The notes under the pieces were generated by a model. It ran no database searches, was not told where the DNA came from, and worked only from the letters and a program-made list of their open reading frames with translations. From contig JANYCP010000027.1 of NCBI GenBank assembly GCA_025360265.1, positions 1-23,312 of the forward strand: DNA of 23,312 bases, given 5' to 3'. Below, piece after piece: positions 7,498-13,951 of the stretch. The first letter of the stretch is position 1. Each line of letters starts with the position of its first letter. The position numbers and the translations under genes are program-made. The stretch comes from Gemmatimonadota bacterium (GTDB lineage Bacteria > Gemmatimonadota > Gemmatimonadetes > Gemmatimonadales > GWC2-71-9).

Positions 7498-8652
7498 TCA
7501 CGAATACTCGAGGTGCCAGCCAAGACGCTTTGCAATGCATGCCAGTCGGAACGTGATGTCGGCCTGTCGCGAGGCAAGCTCGCCATCGTCCAGTGCGAGT
7601 GGCCAGCAGTGGTACGTCAGCGGTGTCGCGGGCTTCGGCTGCGACCGAAGATTCTTCGGGTGCCAGATGCCGTGCGCATCGACATCCTCGAGCAAGCGCG
7701 AGAATCCCATCGCGGCATTTGGGGCGGCGAGAACCTGTGCGATGCCAATCCCGGCCAACAACTCGACATAGTGCAGCGCCAACGGCACGTCCTTCGGCAT
7801 CCCCTTCTGTTTCGGGTCGAGCTCGATCGGATCGCCAAGCAGCACATGAATCGGCTTCATCGTGTGTCCACCGATCGCCGCCATGTACGACCGATCTGGC
7901 GCAGGCTGCGCAAGGTACTGGCCCAGCCGGTCGAGGAAGCCTGCCCGCTCACGCTGCAGCGAAGGCATCGCCGCGATCATCGCGAGCGACCACCACGTCG
8001 GAGGCGTCGCCTCTGGGTGGAGTTGGAACCCGCCACCCTTCTTGATGAACGGATCTTCGGCCAGCGGCGAGCGCAAGAACGCCGAAACCGAGCTGAGGAT
8101 CTTGTGCGCCGACCCGCGCAGTCGCGGATCAGCGTCGTGGCCTGCCTCGGCAAGGGCCGCGCAGGCACCCTCACGAATCAGGTTGCGGAACGCCTCGGTC
8201 CCCCGCGGATCTGCTTCGGCTAGATCGGCGAACTCACCCAGCAGGTTTGGGTCGTCATCCCGCGACAGCGTCCGGAAGAGCATCCGGTCGGCCAGGCGAA
8301 ATGGGCGAGTGGTGTTCGGCACGCCGAGTTGGACCAGGCGCCGATACTGGGCGACGGTTCCAACCTCGTCAATTTCGTCCCGTTCTGATGGCTGGAAGGC
8401 CAGGTAGTTGCTGCCCCAAAGCCCATCGTCAGCCTGACGGGTCGTGACCGCAGACACCTCGGCCGACAGGATCAGATTGCGGAGCGCTTCGGCCAACGTT
8501 TCCGGATTCACTGCGCCAGCCGGCGCGAGCTCGGCCAATGTCCGGTATCGAACCGCAGGCCCGCCATGCTCGGTTAGCCAAGTCAGGGGGATACGGTGGG
8601 ATGTAGGAAGCTCCAGGCGCGACTCCTCGCGAAATTGTTCGGAGGACAGCAT
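7498..8652 (-). CDS. conserved-looking protein with alpha/alpha-toroid (prenyltransferase/squalene cyclase-like) features, function unknown
   Basis: A 384-residue soluble protein with no signal peptide or membrane segment. I do not recognise a characterised family. The sequence is helical and contains RYRTLAEL (35-42), DDGLWGSNY (75-83) and DAHGIWHPKN (325-334). The D-G-x-W signatures, spaced between helices, recall the repeats of terpene-cyclase-like alpha/alpha toroids found in many uncharacterised bacterial proteins. A GGGF and PPTWWSL segment (206-223) is aromatic-rich. No catalytic DXDD or heme or metal motif is obvious. It is the first gene of a three-gene unit with the TrmB regulator and the diguanylate cyclase, separated from the former by a single base. 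No clear Shine-Dalgarno precedes ATG 8652; a weak TAGATT box about 15 bases upstream suggests a short leader. Confidence 0.82.
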   Translation of the reverse strand: MLSSEQFREESRLELPTSHRIPLTWLTEHGGPAVRYRTLAELAPAGAVNPETLAEALRNLILSAEVSAVTTRQADDGLWGSNYLAFQPSERDEIDEVGTVAQYRRLVQLGVPNTTRPFRLADRMLFRTLSRDDDPNLLGEFADLAEADPRGTEAFRNLIREGACAALAEAGHDADPRLRGSAHKILSSVSAFLRSPLAEDPFIKKGGGFQLHPEATPPTWWSLAMIAAMPSLQRERAGFLDRLGQYLAQPAPDRSYMAAIGGHTMKPIHVLLGDPIELDPKQKGMPKDVPLALHYVELLAGIGIAQVLAAPNAAMGFSRLLEDVDAHGIWHPKNLRSQPKPATPLTYHCWPLALDDGELASRQADITFRLACIAKRLGWHLEYS

Positions 8653-8805
8653 GTGGCAGGACGGGACAATCTAGCCGATTGGCCGCTCCAAAGCCAGTCT
8701 GGATATGAGAAAGTTGCTAGAAATACTACGGTTGGATTTGTTCGTCAGAAGTCGTTGATTGATAGCGACTTATGAATAGTGGTACCACAAACAACTAACA
8801 AAGCG
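8653..8805. promoter_or_regulatory. AT-rich intergenic region with palindromic operator-like site
   Basis: This 153-base gap is clearly richer in A+T than its surroundings. It must hold the promoter of the minus-strand operon starting at 8652 and the 3' end region of the cytochrome c gene. It contains a perfect 10-bp palindrome GTGGTACCAC (8779-8788) and a small hairpin AAGTCG/CGACTT (8749-8754 and 8766-8771). On the minus strand a weak TGGCTT (8696-8691), 17-base spacer and TAGATT (8673-8668) pair precedes the 8652 start. Function of the palindrome is inferred only from symmetry and place. Confidence 0.4.
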
Positions 8806-9198
8806 TTACCGGGGTGGCGCTCGCTTTTGGAGTTCCATCACGTACTTGGCGACGGCCTCCACCTCAGTGTCAGTCATCCGTGAGCCGCCACGTTCCGGCA
8901 TCGACTGCGTAATGCTGGAGTGGGCGCTGTCTACCCCAGTCTTGATCAGTGCGATGAGCTCGGGCAGCGTCGGCTTCGTGTGAACCAGCACGCGGCCCGC
9001 CAATCTGGTCGAGGGCGCCAGCAATCCCTCGCCCTCTTTGCCGTGGCAGGAAAAACAGAGTCCCTTGCCATGAAAAAGCGCCTTCCCCTTCGCGACGGCG
9101 ATTGAGTCGGTGCTGGTCACCTGACCCAGCACCGGCGCCGCGCGCCCGATGCTGGCGCCGAGAACGCAGAGGAGGAGGACGCGGCAGCGGACGGTCAT
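8806..9198 (-). CDS. secreted class I cytochrome c, single heme
   Basis: A 130-residue protein with an N-terminal signal peptide (hydrophobic 5-18, probable cleavage near GQ at 25-26) and one heme c motif CFSCH (48-52). The distal Met100 in SMPERGGSRM is a suitable sixth iron ligand. The size and the G-x-x-L-F pattern before the heme motif and the D-x-E-V-x-A-V-A-x-Y-V helix at the end fit small periplasmic cytochromes c of the c5/c6/cbb3-linked kind. It is expected to carry electrons in the periplasm; the partner is unknown. Its ATG overlaps the stop of the upstream secreted-protein gene by four bases (ATGA, 9195-9198), so the two are translationally coupled. Confidence 0.92.
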   Translation of the reverse strand: MTVRCRVLLLCVLGASIGRAAPVLGQVTSTDSIAVAKGKALFHGKGLCFSCHGKEGEGLLAPSTRLAGRVLVHTKPTLPELIALIKTGVDSAHSSITQSMPERGGSRMTDTEVEAVAKYVMELQKRAPPR

Positions 9199-10154
9199 TG
9201 GTACTGGATGTATAGCGGGATTGGTTGCAATGCCAATACGTCGGCGATCGGCATCATCGGATGATCGAGGTGATAGAAGAGCTTGAAGCCGGTGAACTGC
9301 ACCGGGTGGCGGGTGATGATCAGCTTGTAGATCTGGGTTTTGCCGGACGGTGTTCCGTTGCCGTCCATGTCGATGACCACCTGTACCCGTGGATCGCGCT
9401 TGATCAGGCGCCAGTTGGTGAGCATGTCGACGGTGAATCGGTGCACCACGAGCACTTTGGGTGGCAAATGTTCCTGATCGACAATTTTCGCCAGCATGTC
9501 GATGGCATAGTTGATATCGCGAGCGTCGAGTGTTCCCATCTTCTTGCTGGGGATTCGACCATCGTACATCGCGAATTCAGGGTCGAGCGCGAGGTGTACC
9601 CACGGCTTCTTCAGCCAGGGAATGAGGCGGGGAAGTTCGGCGGGCACGTTGCTCCAACCCACCTGGACGTCGAGGAACATCAGCCACCCGCGTTGTTCCG
9701 CCCAGCCAGCAACCTTCGAAATCAGCGAATCAGAGTGGCGAGCCCGATACAGGCCGTCGGCGCCCTTGTGGCCCTGTGCTACGGTAGCGATGAGGTGCAG
9801 TGCGGGGCGAGCCGGGTGGGTGCTGTCGGCCTTGGTCCACTCCGCAGCGGTGGCTGCCAACTTGTTGAGCATTTGCTGCGGTGGCAGTTCGCCCAGCACG
9901 CCCATGCTGGTGGAGAGCGGATTGCCGTAGTAGGCCACGATGCGGTTCGCCGGCAGCAGTGCGCCAGGCAACGTAGGAATCGGCGGAACAACGGCGATCG
10001 CAACGGCTGCCTTCTGCGGAGCGGTTGAATCCGGATGCGCCCTCGATCGCGCCACCTTCTTGGTCGGCGACTGACCGTGCGCCGGCATCGCGCCACCGAT
10101 AGCAATCACGACCCCTCCGAGTACTGCCAACCCTCTGAGCCCTCTAGTCTCCAT
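9195..10154 (-). CDS. secreted protein of unknown function (possible TIM-barrel-like family)
   Basis: A 319-residue protein with a signal peptide (about 1-28, ending AHGQ) and a Pro/Ala-rich linker to about residue 68. The body contains RIVAYYGNP (71-79), LHLIATVAQG (119-128), FLDVQVGW (160-167), VHLALDPEF (186-194), VLVVHRF (234-240) and VVIDMDGNG (259-267). The regular spacing of short hydrophobic strands that end in acidic or aromatic residues suggests a (beta/alpha)8-type barrel. The pattern recalls a family of secreted hypothetical proteins I associate with actinobacteria, but I cannot name a reaction. No lipobox is present, so a soluble periplasmic or exported protein is expected. It overlaps pabA by 11 bases at its start and the cytochrome c gene by 4 bases at its end. 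Confidence 0.85.
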   Translation of the reverse strand: METRGLRGLAVLGGVVIAIGGAMPAHGQSPTKKVARSRAHPDSTAPQKAAVAIAVVPPIPTLPGALLPANRIVAYYGNPLSTSMGVLGELPPQQMLNKLAATAAEWTKADSTHPARPALHLIATVAQGHKGADGLYRARHSDSLISKVAGWAEQRGWLMFLDVQVGWSNVPAELPRLIPWLKKPWVHLALDPEFAMYDGRIPSKKMGTLDARDINYAIDMLAKIVDQEHLPPKVLVVHRFTVDMLTNWRLIKRDPRVQVVIDMDGNGTPSGKTQIYKLIITRHPVQFTGFKLFYHLDHPMMPIADVLALQPIPLYIQYQ

Positions 10155-10767
10155 GCGATGAAGGATAAGGGAGCGCGTCGGCGGTCACGCCGGTTCGGCT
10201 CACGCCGCGGCCGAGAAAGTTCGCGAGGATGCGGTAGCCCCATTCGGTCAGCACCGATTCGGGATGGAACTGCACGCCCTCAACCGGGCCGCGCCGATGC
10301 CGAATTCCCATGATGTCGCCATCGTCGCTTGTCGCCGTCACCACGAGATCTGATGGAACGCTGGCTGCCACGACCGCGAGCGAGTGATACCGTGTCGCAC
10401 GAAACGGCGTCGGGACACCGGCGAAGACACCGCGCTCGTCATGGGTAATGTCAGACGTGCGACCATGGCGTGGGTGACTGGTACGCTCGACGCGTGCGCC
10501 GTACGCCGCTGCGATGCATTGATGGCCGAGGCAGACGCCAAGAATCGGGGTGGTGCTGCCGAACCGCCGCACGAGGTTGAGGGCGACCGGACACTCTCGC
10601 GGTGTTCGCGGACCTGGCGAGAGAATGATGTGGGTGGCACCGAGTGCCGCGACAGCGGCCGCTGTGGTGTGTCGAGCGCGCACCACTTGCGTTTGTTCGC
10701 CGAGCTCACGCACATAGCGTTCGAGCGTATGCACGAACGAATCATCGTGATCGAGCAGTACGATCAC
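10144..10767 (-). CDS. pabA: glutamine amidotransferase, aminodeoxychorismate synthase component II
   Basis: A 207-residue class I glutamine amidotransferase that releases ammonia from glutamine for the partner synthase. Catalytic residues are visible: Cys79 in GVCLGHQ, and His168 with Glu170 in FHPES. The oxyanion segment SPGPRTP (50-56) is in place. The family serves both TrpG and PabA roles; the assignment to PabA rests on the gene being fused by a 4-bp GTGA overlap to a PabB-type synthase, and it may also serve anthranilate synthesis. The start is GTG 10767. Its end overlaps the following secreted-protein gene by 11 bases. No pabC lies in the window. Confidence 0.93.
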   Translation of the reverse strand: MIVLLDHDDSFVHTLERYVRELGEQTQVVRARHTTAAAVAALGATHIILSPGPRTPRECPVALNLVRRFGSTTPILGVCLGHQCIAAAYGARVERTSHPRHGRTSDITHDERGVFAGVPTPFRATRYHSLAVVAASVPSDLVVTATSDDGDIMGIRHRRGPVEGVQFHPESVLTEWGYRILANFLGRGVSRTGVTADALPYPSSHGD

Positions 10768-12128
10768 GCGTTCACCGAGGCGAGCAGCGCGTCTGCCTTG
10801 TCGAGTGCCTCACGAAATTCCGCTGACGGCACTGATAGCGCCGTGATGCCGCCACCCGCATGCAGCGAAGCGAAGCCATCGGTGAGCGTGATTGTACGAA
10901 TCGCGATGCTCAGTTCCATGCTGCTGTCGAGGCCGATCCAGCCAATCGCCCCCGAATAGACGCCGCGCGCGACCGGTTCAAGCTCACCGATGATTTCCAT
11001 GGCGCGTAGCTTGGGCGCACCTGTGATCGATCCGCCCGGAAATGTTGCGGCGAGCAGGTCGAGGGCGTCGCGACCTGGTTCCAGTTCACCAACAATGGTC
11101 GACACCAGATGGTGCACCGTGGGATGGGATTCGAGTGCGCACAACGTCGGAACGCGCACCGTTCCCGGCCGACAGACTCGCGAGAGATCATTTCGCAGCA
11201 AGTCGACGATCATCACATTCTCTGCGCGATCCTTCTCGCTCGCGATCAATTCTTCGGCCAACAGCGCGTCGCGTTGAGGGTCGCTGTCGCGAGGCCGGGT
11301 GCCCTTGATCGGTCGCGTCTCGACCCGACCGCTCGCCGCGTCAAGCCGGAGGAACTGTTCAGGCGACGCACTGGCGATGGCCATGGCGTCCCGCTGGATG
11401 AACGCCGCCATTGGCGCTGGTGTGCGCGCTGTGAGTTCGCGGTACAGGCGCCACGGGTCGCCCGGGAACGGCACCACAAATCGTTGCGCAAGATTCGCCT
11501 GAAAAATATCTCCCGCCAGCACATAGTCGATGACGCGCTGAACCGCGGTTTCATATGCTGCTCTGGTAAAATCGGCGACGATGGGCGCGTTGGTGGGGCC
11601 AGTATCTGCGGCTCGGTTCCGAACCAGCGGCGCCTGTTGCCATTGCTGCAGGACGGCATCGGCGCGCACTCCCGCCCGTTTGGCGTCACGCTTTCCGCTG
11701 TGATCGATCCCACTGCTGATCAGCCAGATATTGCCCTGCGCATGATCCCAGGCAATCACCCAGTCGTGCAAGCCGAGGCCGACGTCCGGGATGGAGAACG
11801 GGCGACGTGAGTGTGCGATCGTCTCGTCGAAGGCGGGCGCAAGCTCATAGCTGAGCCAACCCATCCAGCCGCCCTGAAACGGCGGCAGGTGAGGAACAAT
11901 GTCCGCCTTCGGTGCAAACGTCGCACGCAGCTGCGCGCGGACCGACGGCCATTGCTCGGCGTTCGTGTTCACGAGCGCCACAGGATCGGCGGCGAGATAG
12001 GAGTATCGACTGAGCGGGTGTTCGGTCGCGGCGCTCTGCAGGAGGCAAAGGTGCGGCGCGCCGCTGAATCGGGAGAGGGCCTCGATGGGCGTCAGCGCCG
12101 GATCGAGGCGAATGACTACGGGCGCCAC
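10764..12128 (-). CDS. pabB: aminodeoxychorismate synthase component I
   Basis: A 454-residue chorismate-using enzyme that, with ammonia from PabA, forms 4-amino-4-deoxychorismate, the precursor of the para-aminobenzoate moiety of folate. The N-terminal half shows the PPFQGGWMGWLSYELA segment (82-97). The C-terminal half holds the chorismate-binding core: DIFQANLAQRF (207-217), PIKGTRP (273-279), ENVMIVDLLRNDL (303-315), and SITGAPKLRAME (367-378). The Lys275 in PIKGT is the residue that marks PabB against TrpE, which has PIAGT. The GTG start at 12128 overlaps the end of the dehydratase gene by 13 bases, and the stop overlaps pabA by four. Length is usual for PabB without a fused lyase domain. 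Confidence 0.95.
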   Translation of the reverse strand: MAPVVIRLDPALTPIEALSRFSGAPHLCLLQSAATEHPLSRYSYLAADPVALVNTNAEQWPSVRAQLRATFAPKADIVPHLPPFQGGWMGWLSYELAPAFDETIAHSRRPFSIPDVGLGLHDWVIAWDHAQGNIWLISSGIDHSGKRDAKRAGVRADAVLQQWQQAPLVRNRAADTGPTNAPIVADFTRAAYETAVQRVIDYVLAGDIFQANLAQRFVVPFPGDPWRLYRELTARTPAPMAAFIQRDAMAIASASPEQFLRLDAASGRVETRPIKGTRPRDSDPQRDALLAEELIASEKDRAENVMIVDLLRNDLSRVCRPGTVRVPTLCALESHPTVHHLVSTIVGELEPGRDALDLLAATFPGGSITGAPKLRAMEIIGELEPVARGVYSGAIGWIGLDSSMELSIAIRTITLTDGFASLHAGGGITALSVPSAEFREALDKADALLASVNA

Positions 12129-12421
12129 GCCGCCGTAGCTTCGATTTGTTCCGCGAGTTGCAGGTCTTTCTCGGTCACGCCACCGGCCGAGTGCGTCTGG
12201 AGACGCACGACAACACTGCCCCAGTGCACTTCGAGATCGGGATGATGATTGGCGGCTTCTGCGAAAAACGAAATCGCGTTGACAAGCAGCATCGTGCTGC
12301 GCCAGCCATCAGTCTTGTATTCCCGCTGCAACCAGCCGTTGCTGCCACTCCATCCCGGCAAGGCGGCAAGTTTTGCGTCGAGTGCAGCACCATTGTACGT
12401 GGCTTCGGAATTCTTCGGCAC
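12116..12421 (-). CDS. pterin-4-alpha-carbinolamine dehydratase
   Basis: A 101-residue protein of the PCD/DCoH family, which dehydrates 4a-hydroxytetrahydropterins and allows recycling of pterin cofactors. The family signature is complete: NHHPDL (58-63) with two His residues in the active site and THSAGGVTEKD (76-86). I chose GTG 12421, preceded by CGGAG five bases upstream, because it gives the normal family length; an open frame extends upstream to 12646 but overlaps the PTPS/QueD gene out of phase and is low-complexity Arg-rich sequence. It lies 22 bases after the PTPS/QueD stop and overlaps pabB. No aromatic amino acid hydroxylase is nearby, so a role tied to folate or molybdopterin is at least as likely as hydroxylase support. 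Confidence 0.92.
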   Translation of the reverse strand: MPKNSEATYNGAALDAKLAALPGWSGSNGWLQREYKTDGWRSTMLLVNAISFFAEAANHHPDLEVHWGSVVVRLQTHSAGGVTEKDLQLAEQIEATAAWRP

Positions 12422-12443
12422 GTTGCTCCGATCCTGATTCGAG

Positions 12444-12935
12444 TTAGGCGAGGCGCTCGCTGTACGTCGCCGATTGTCCCGCCGATTCCTCAACCTCGAT
12501 TTCCAGCAGCGCGATCTTCCCGCCCGCCACCGCCAACTCATCACGCACTTGCGTTGCGAACCATTCGGCAAGCATCTCGGCAGTGGTGTTGGGAATTGGC
12601 AGAATGGCGCAATCGCGTGTCGGGAATTGATATGTCTGGGTGCCAAGGTACTCGACGTAGGTCATCTCGTTCGCTTGGCGAAACGCGAGCTTCGGATTGT
12701 TCGCCGGCAGCAGGACGCGATGATCGAGGAGGTCGACGCGTGATCGCACGATCCGCTTCAGAATCGCGAAGTCCACCACGAAATGACACTCCGGGTCGAT
12801 CGCCCCTTCGATGACGATCGCCACCCGGTAGTTATGGCCGTGCAGTGATTCGCAGGCATGACCCCGAAACGTGATGAAATGGGCTGCCGCAAAGGTGAGA
12901 TAGTCCTTGCTGACGCTGATCCGAAAACTGCCCAT
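12444..12935 (-). CDS. 6-pyruvoyltetrahydropterin synthase / QueD-family enzyme with CExxHGH motif
   Basis: A 163-residue COG0720-family enzyme acting on dihydroneopterin triphosphate. Zinc ligands are His19 (AAHF) and the HGH pair at 32-34. The active-site stretch reads C28-E29-S-L-H32-G-H34. QueD-type members have CxxxHGH and the folate-linked PTPS-III type has ExxHGH; here both residues occur side by side. FVVDF and LDH segments and the C-terminal VEES agree with the family. The ATG at 12935 follows AGGAG with a 5-base gap; an upstream in-frame start at 13094 would add 53 residues with no family match. It is the first gene of the pterin/folate operon and is followed after 22 bases by the dehydratase. 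Queuosine precursor synthesis, folate synthesis, or both are possible. Confidence 0.93.
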   Translation of the reverse strand: MGSFRISVSKDYLTFAAAHFITFRGHACESLHGHNYRVAIVIEGAIDPECHFVVDFAILKRIVRSRVDLLDHRVLLPANNPKLAFRQANEMTYVEYLGTQTYQFPTRDCAILPIPNTTAEMLAEWFATQVRDELAVAGGKIALLEIEVEESAGQSATYSERLA

Positions 12936-12969
12936 CGAGGCTCCTGAACGGGTGGCACGCGTTAGCCAG

Positions 12970-13072
12970 CGAACAACATAAGCATTGCTCGGGCAGCCGC
13001 TCATCCGGGGACAGATGTGTCCTGCCAGGGGGACACCGATGGTTTCGTTTGTTTTAGCTAAGCTGTTGTTGT
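12970..13072 (-). promoter_or_regulatory. possible structured leader of the pterin/folate operon
   Basis: Upstream of the PTPS/QueD gene lie several complementary segments that could fold in a transcript reading toward that gene. AACAAC plus AGC (12972-12983) can pair with GCTGTTGTT (13062-13070), enclosing CATC/GATG (13002-13005 and 13038-13041). Inside, the segment near 13017-13022 can pair either with GGACA at 13009-13013 or with GGACAC at 13031-13036, giving mutually exclusive hairpins. I recognise no known riboswitch consensus. A minus-strand promoter upstream is not convincing, so transcription of the segment is assumed. Confidence 0.3.
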
Positions 13073-13077
13073 ATATA
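13049..13077 (+). promoter_or_regulatory. candidate promoter of the secreted Tyr/Arg-rich protein gene
   Basis: TTGTTT (13049-13054), a 17-base spacer and TATATA (13072-13077) form a plausible sigma70-type promoter. It would start transcription near 13084 and give a leader of about 64 bases. The surrounding 30 bases are unusually AT-rich for the window. TATATA is symmetrical and may also serve the divergent operon. Confidence 0.5.
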
Positions 13078-13111
13078 AAGTTAGACATTGGCACGAAGGT
13101 CGCCTCTATAG

Positions 13112-13132
13112 GGTGCGTAAGTAACTCGCACC
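13112..13132 (+). promoter_or_regulatory. leader hairpin just before the ribosome binding site
   Basis: GGTGCG (13112-13117) and CGCACC (13127-13132) form a 6-bp GC-rich stem with a 9-base loop. It ends five bases before the AGGAGG Shine-Dalgarno (13137-13142) of the gene at 13148. It could stabilise the mRNA end or affect initiation; symmetry and position are all that support this. Confidence 0.45.
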
Positions 13133-13147
13133 GTTCAGGAGGTTTGT

Positions 13148-13795
13148 ATGCGCCCGCTCTGGATTGCAGCTGTTCCCATTCTTGCCACGTTGAGCGCCGC
13201 TCCCGCCGCCGCGCAGGTTTCGGCCCGGGTCCATATCGATATCCCGATTGGCCGCCCTGGTCCGGGCACCTACGGCGCCCACCGTCAGCTCGCGGTACGT
13301 GAATACGATCAGTACCGCTTCGGTGCGTGGGATCGCTACTACGACGAGTGGCAGCCGGTCACAGTGTACTACTACGACGGCTACTACTACGACTACCCGA
13401 TCGTGCCGTACGCGGAAGCGATCATCGTCTACCGCTTTCGTGATGAAATGTTCTTCGCACCGCGGCAGAGTGAGTTCATCGTCTGGCAGGAGCGCTTCCG
13501 TAGCCGCGACTATGGCCGCAACTACAACTACGGCCGCGATTACTACCGGTCGGATCCACGCAATGTTCGGAACGATCGCGACTACCGTAACGATCGCAAC
13601 GATCAACGCTACCAGCAGCCGCGGGATGACAGGAATGGGCGTGACGGACGCGACGACCGTGGCGGCCGGGACACGCGGCCACAGCAGCCGCAGCGGCCAC
13701 AGCAGCCGCAGCATGACGATCGCAACACGCACCAGGCTCCGCCGCAGTCACCGGCACATGATGCATACCGCTCGCGGCCGCGCGGCGGACACTGA
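13148..13795 (+). CDS. secreted Tyr/Arg/Asp-rich low-complexity protein, function unknown
   Basis: A 215-residue protein with a clear signal peptide (1-23, ending PAAAQ) and an exceptionally strong Shine-Dalgarno AGGAGG five bases before ATG 13148. The mature part has three zones. Residues about 24-115 are Tyr-rich, with clusters such as VTVYYYDGYYYDY, and contain two possible short beta repeats. Residues about 118-175 are made of irregular repeats of R/N/D/Y, for example RNDRDYRNDRNDQRY. Residues about 175-215 are Gln/Pro/Arg-rich (RPQQPQRPQQPQ). The composition suggests a disordered surface or periplasmic protein that binds polyanions or matrix material. I recognise no family. It is divergent from the pterin/folate operon and convergent with the SDR gene. 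Confidence 0.85.
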   Translation: MRPLWIAAVPILATLSAAPAAAQVSARVHIDIPIGRPGPGTYGAHRQLAVREYDQYRFGAWDRYYDEWQPVTVYYYDGYYYDYPIVPYAEAIIVYRFRDEMFFAPRQSEFIVWQERFRSRDYGRNYNYGRDYYRSDPRNVRNDRDYRNDRNDQRYQQPRDDRNGRDGRDDRGGRDTRPQQPQRPQQPQHDDRNTHQAPPQSPAHDAYRSRPRGGH

Positions 13796-13826
13796 GCAAG
13801 AAACGATGCGACGGCATCTGATGGTA

Positions 13827-13951
13827 TAGTCGTTAGTCGTTAGTCGTTGGTCGTTGGTCGTTGGTCGTTGGTGGTGAGAATCAAAACGGGGTGCAGGCCT
13901 ATGATTGCCTCGCACCCCGTCTCACATCTAGCGACTCGCGACTAACGACTA
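13827..13951. repeat. second heptamer-based inverted repeat with nested GC hairpin; probable terminator
   Basis: Six heptamers, three TAGTCGT then three TGGTCGT (13827-13868), face a degenerate right arm of four heptamers ending GCGACTA and ACGACTA (13924-13951). Between them GTGAGA (13874-13879) matches TCTCAC (13920-13925), and a strong core hairpin pairs ACGGGGTGCAGGC (13886-13898) with GCCT, one bulged C and GCACCCCGT (13907-13920) around an 8-base loop. The TAG stop of the SDR gene (13951-13949) is made by the outermost right-arm heptamer. The element lies between convergent genes, as does the heptamer array at 5108-5201. Confidence 0.88.

Noticed and set aside
9225..10028. 267-codon plus-strand open frame opposite the secreted protein gene
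   Set aside because: Composition is typical of antisense shadow (Val/His/Arg-rich), and the minus-strand frame has a signal peptide and exact operon overlaps.
12422..12646. Upstream extension of the pterin dehydratase frame to 12646
   Set aside because: The extension overlaps the PTPS/QueD gene in another frame, is Arg-rich, and the family length is met from GTG 12421 with a ribosome site.
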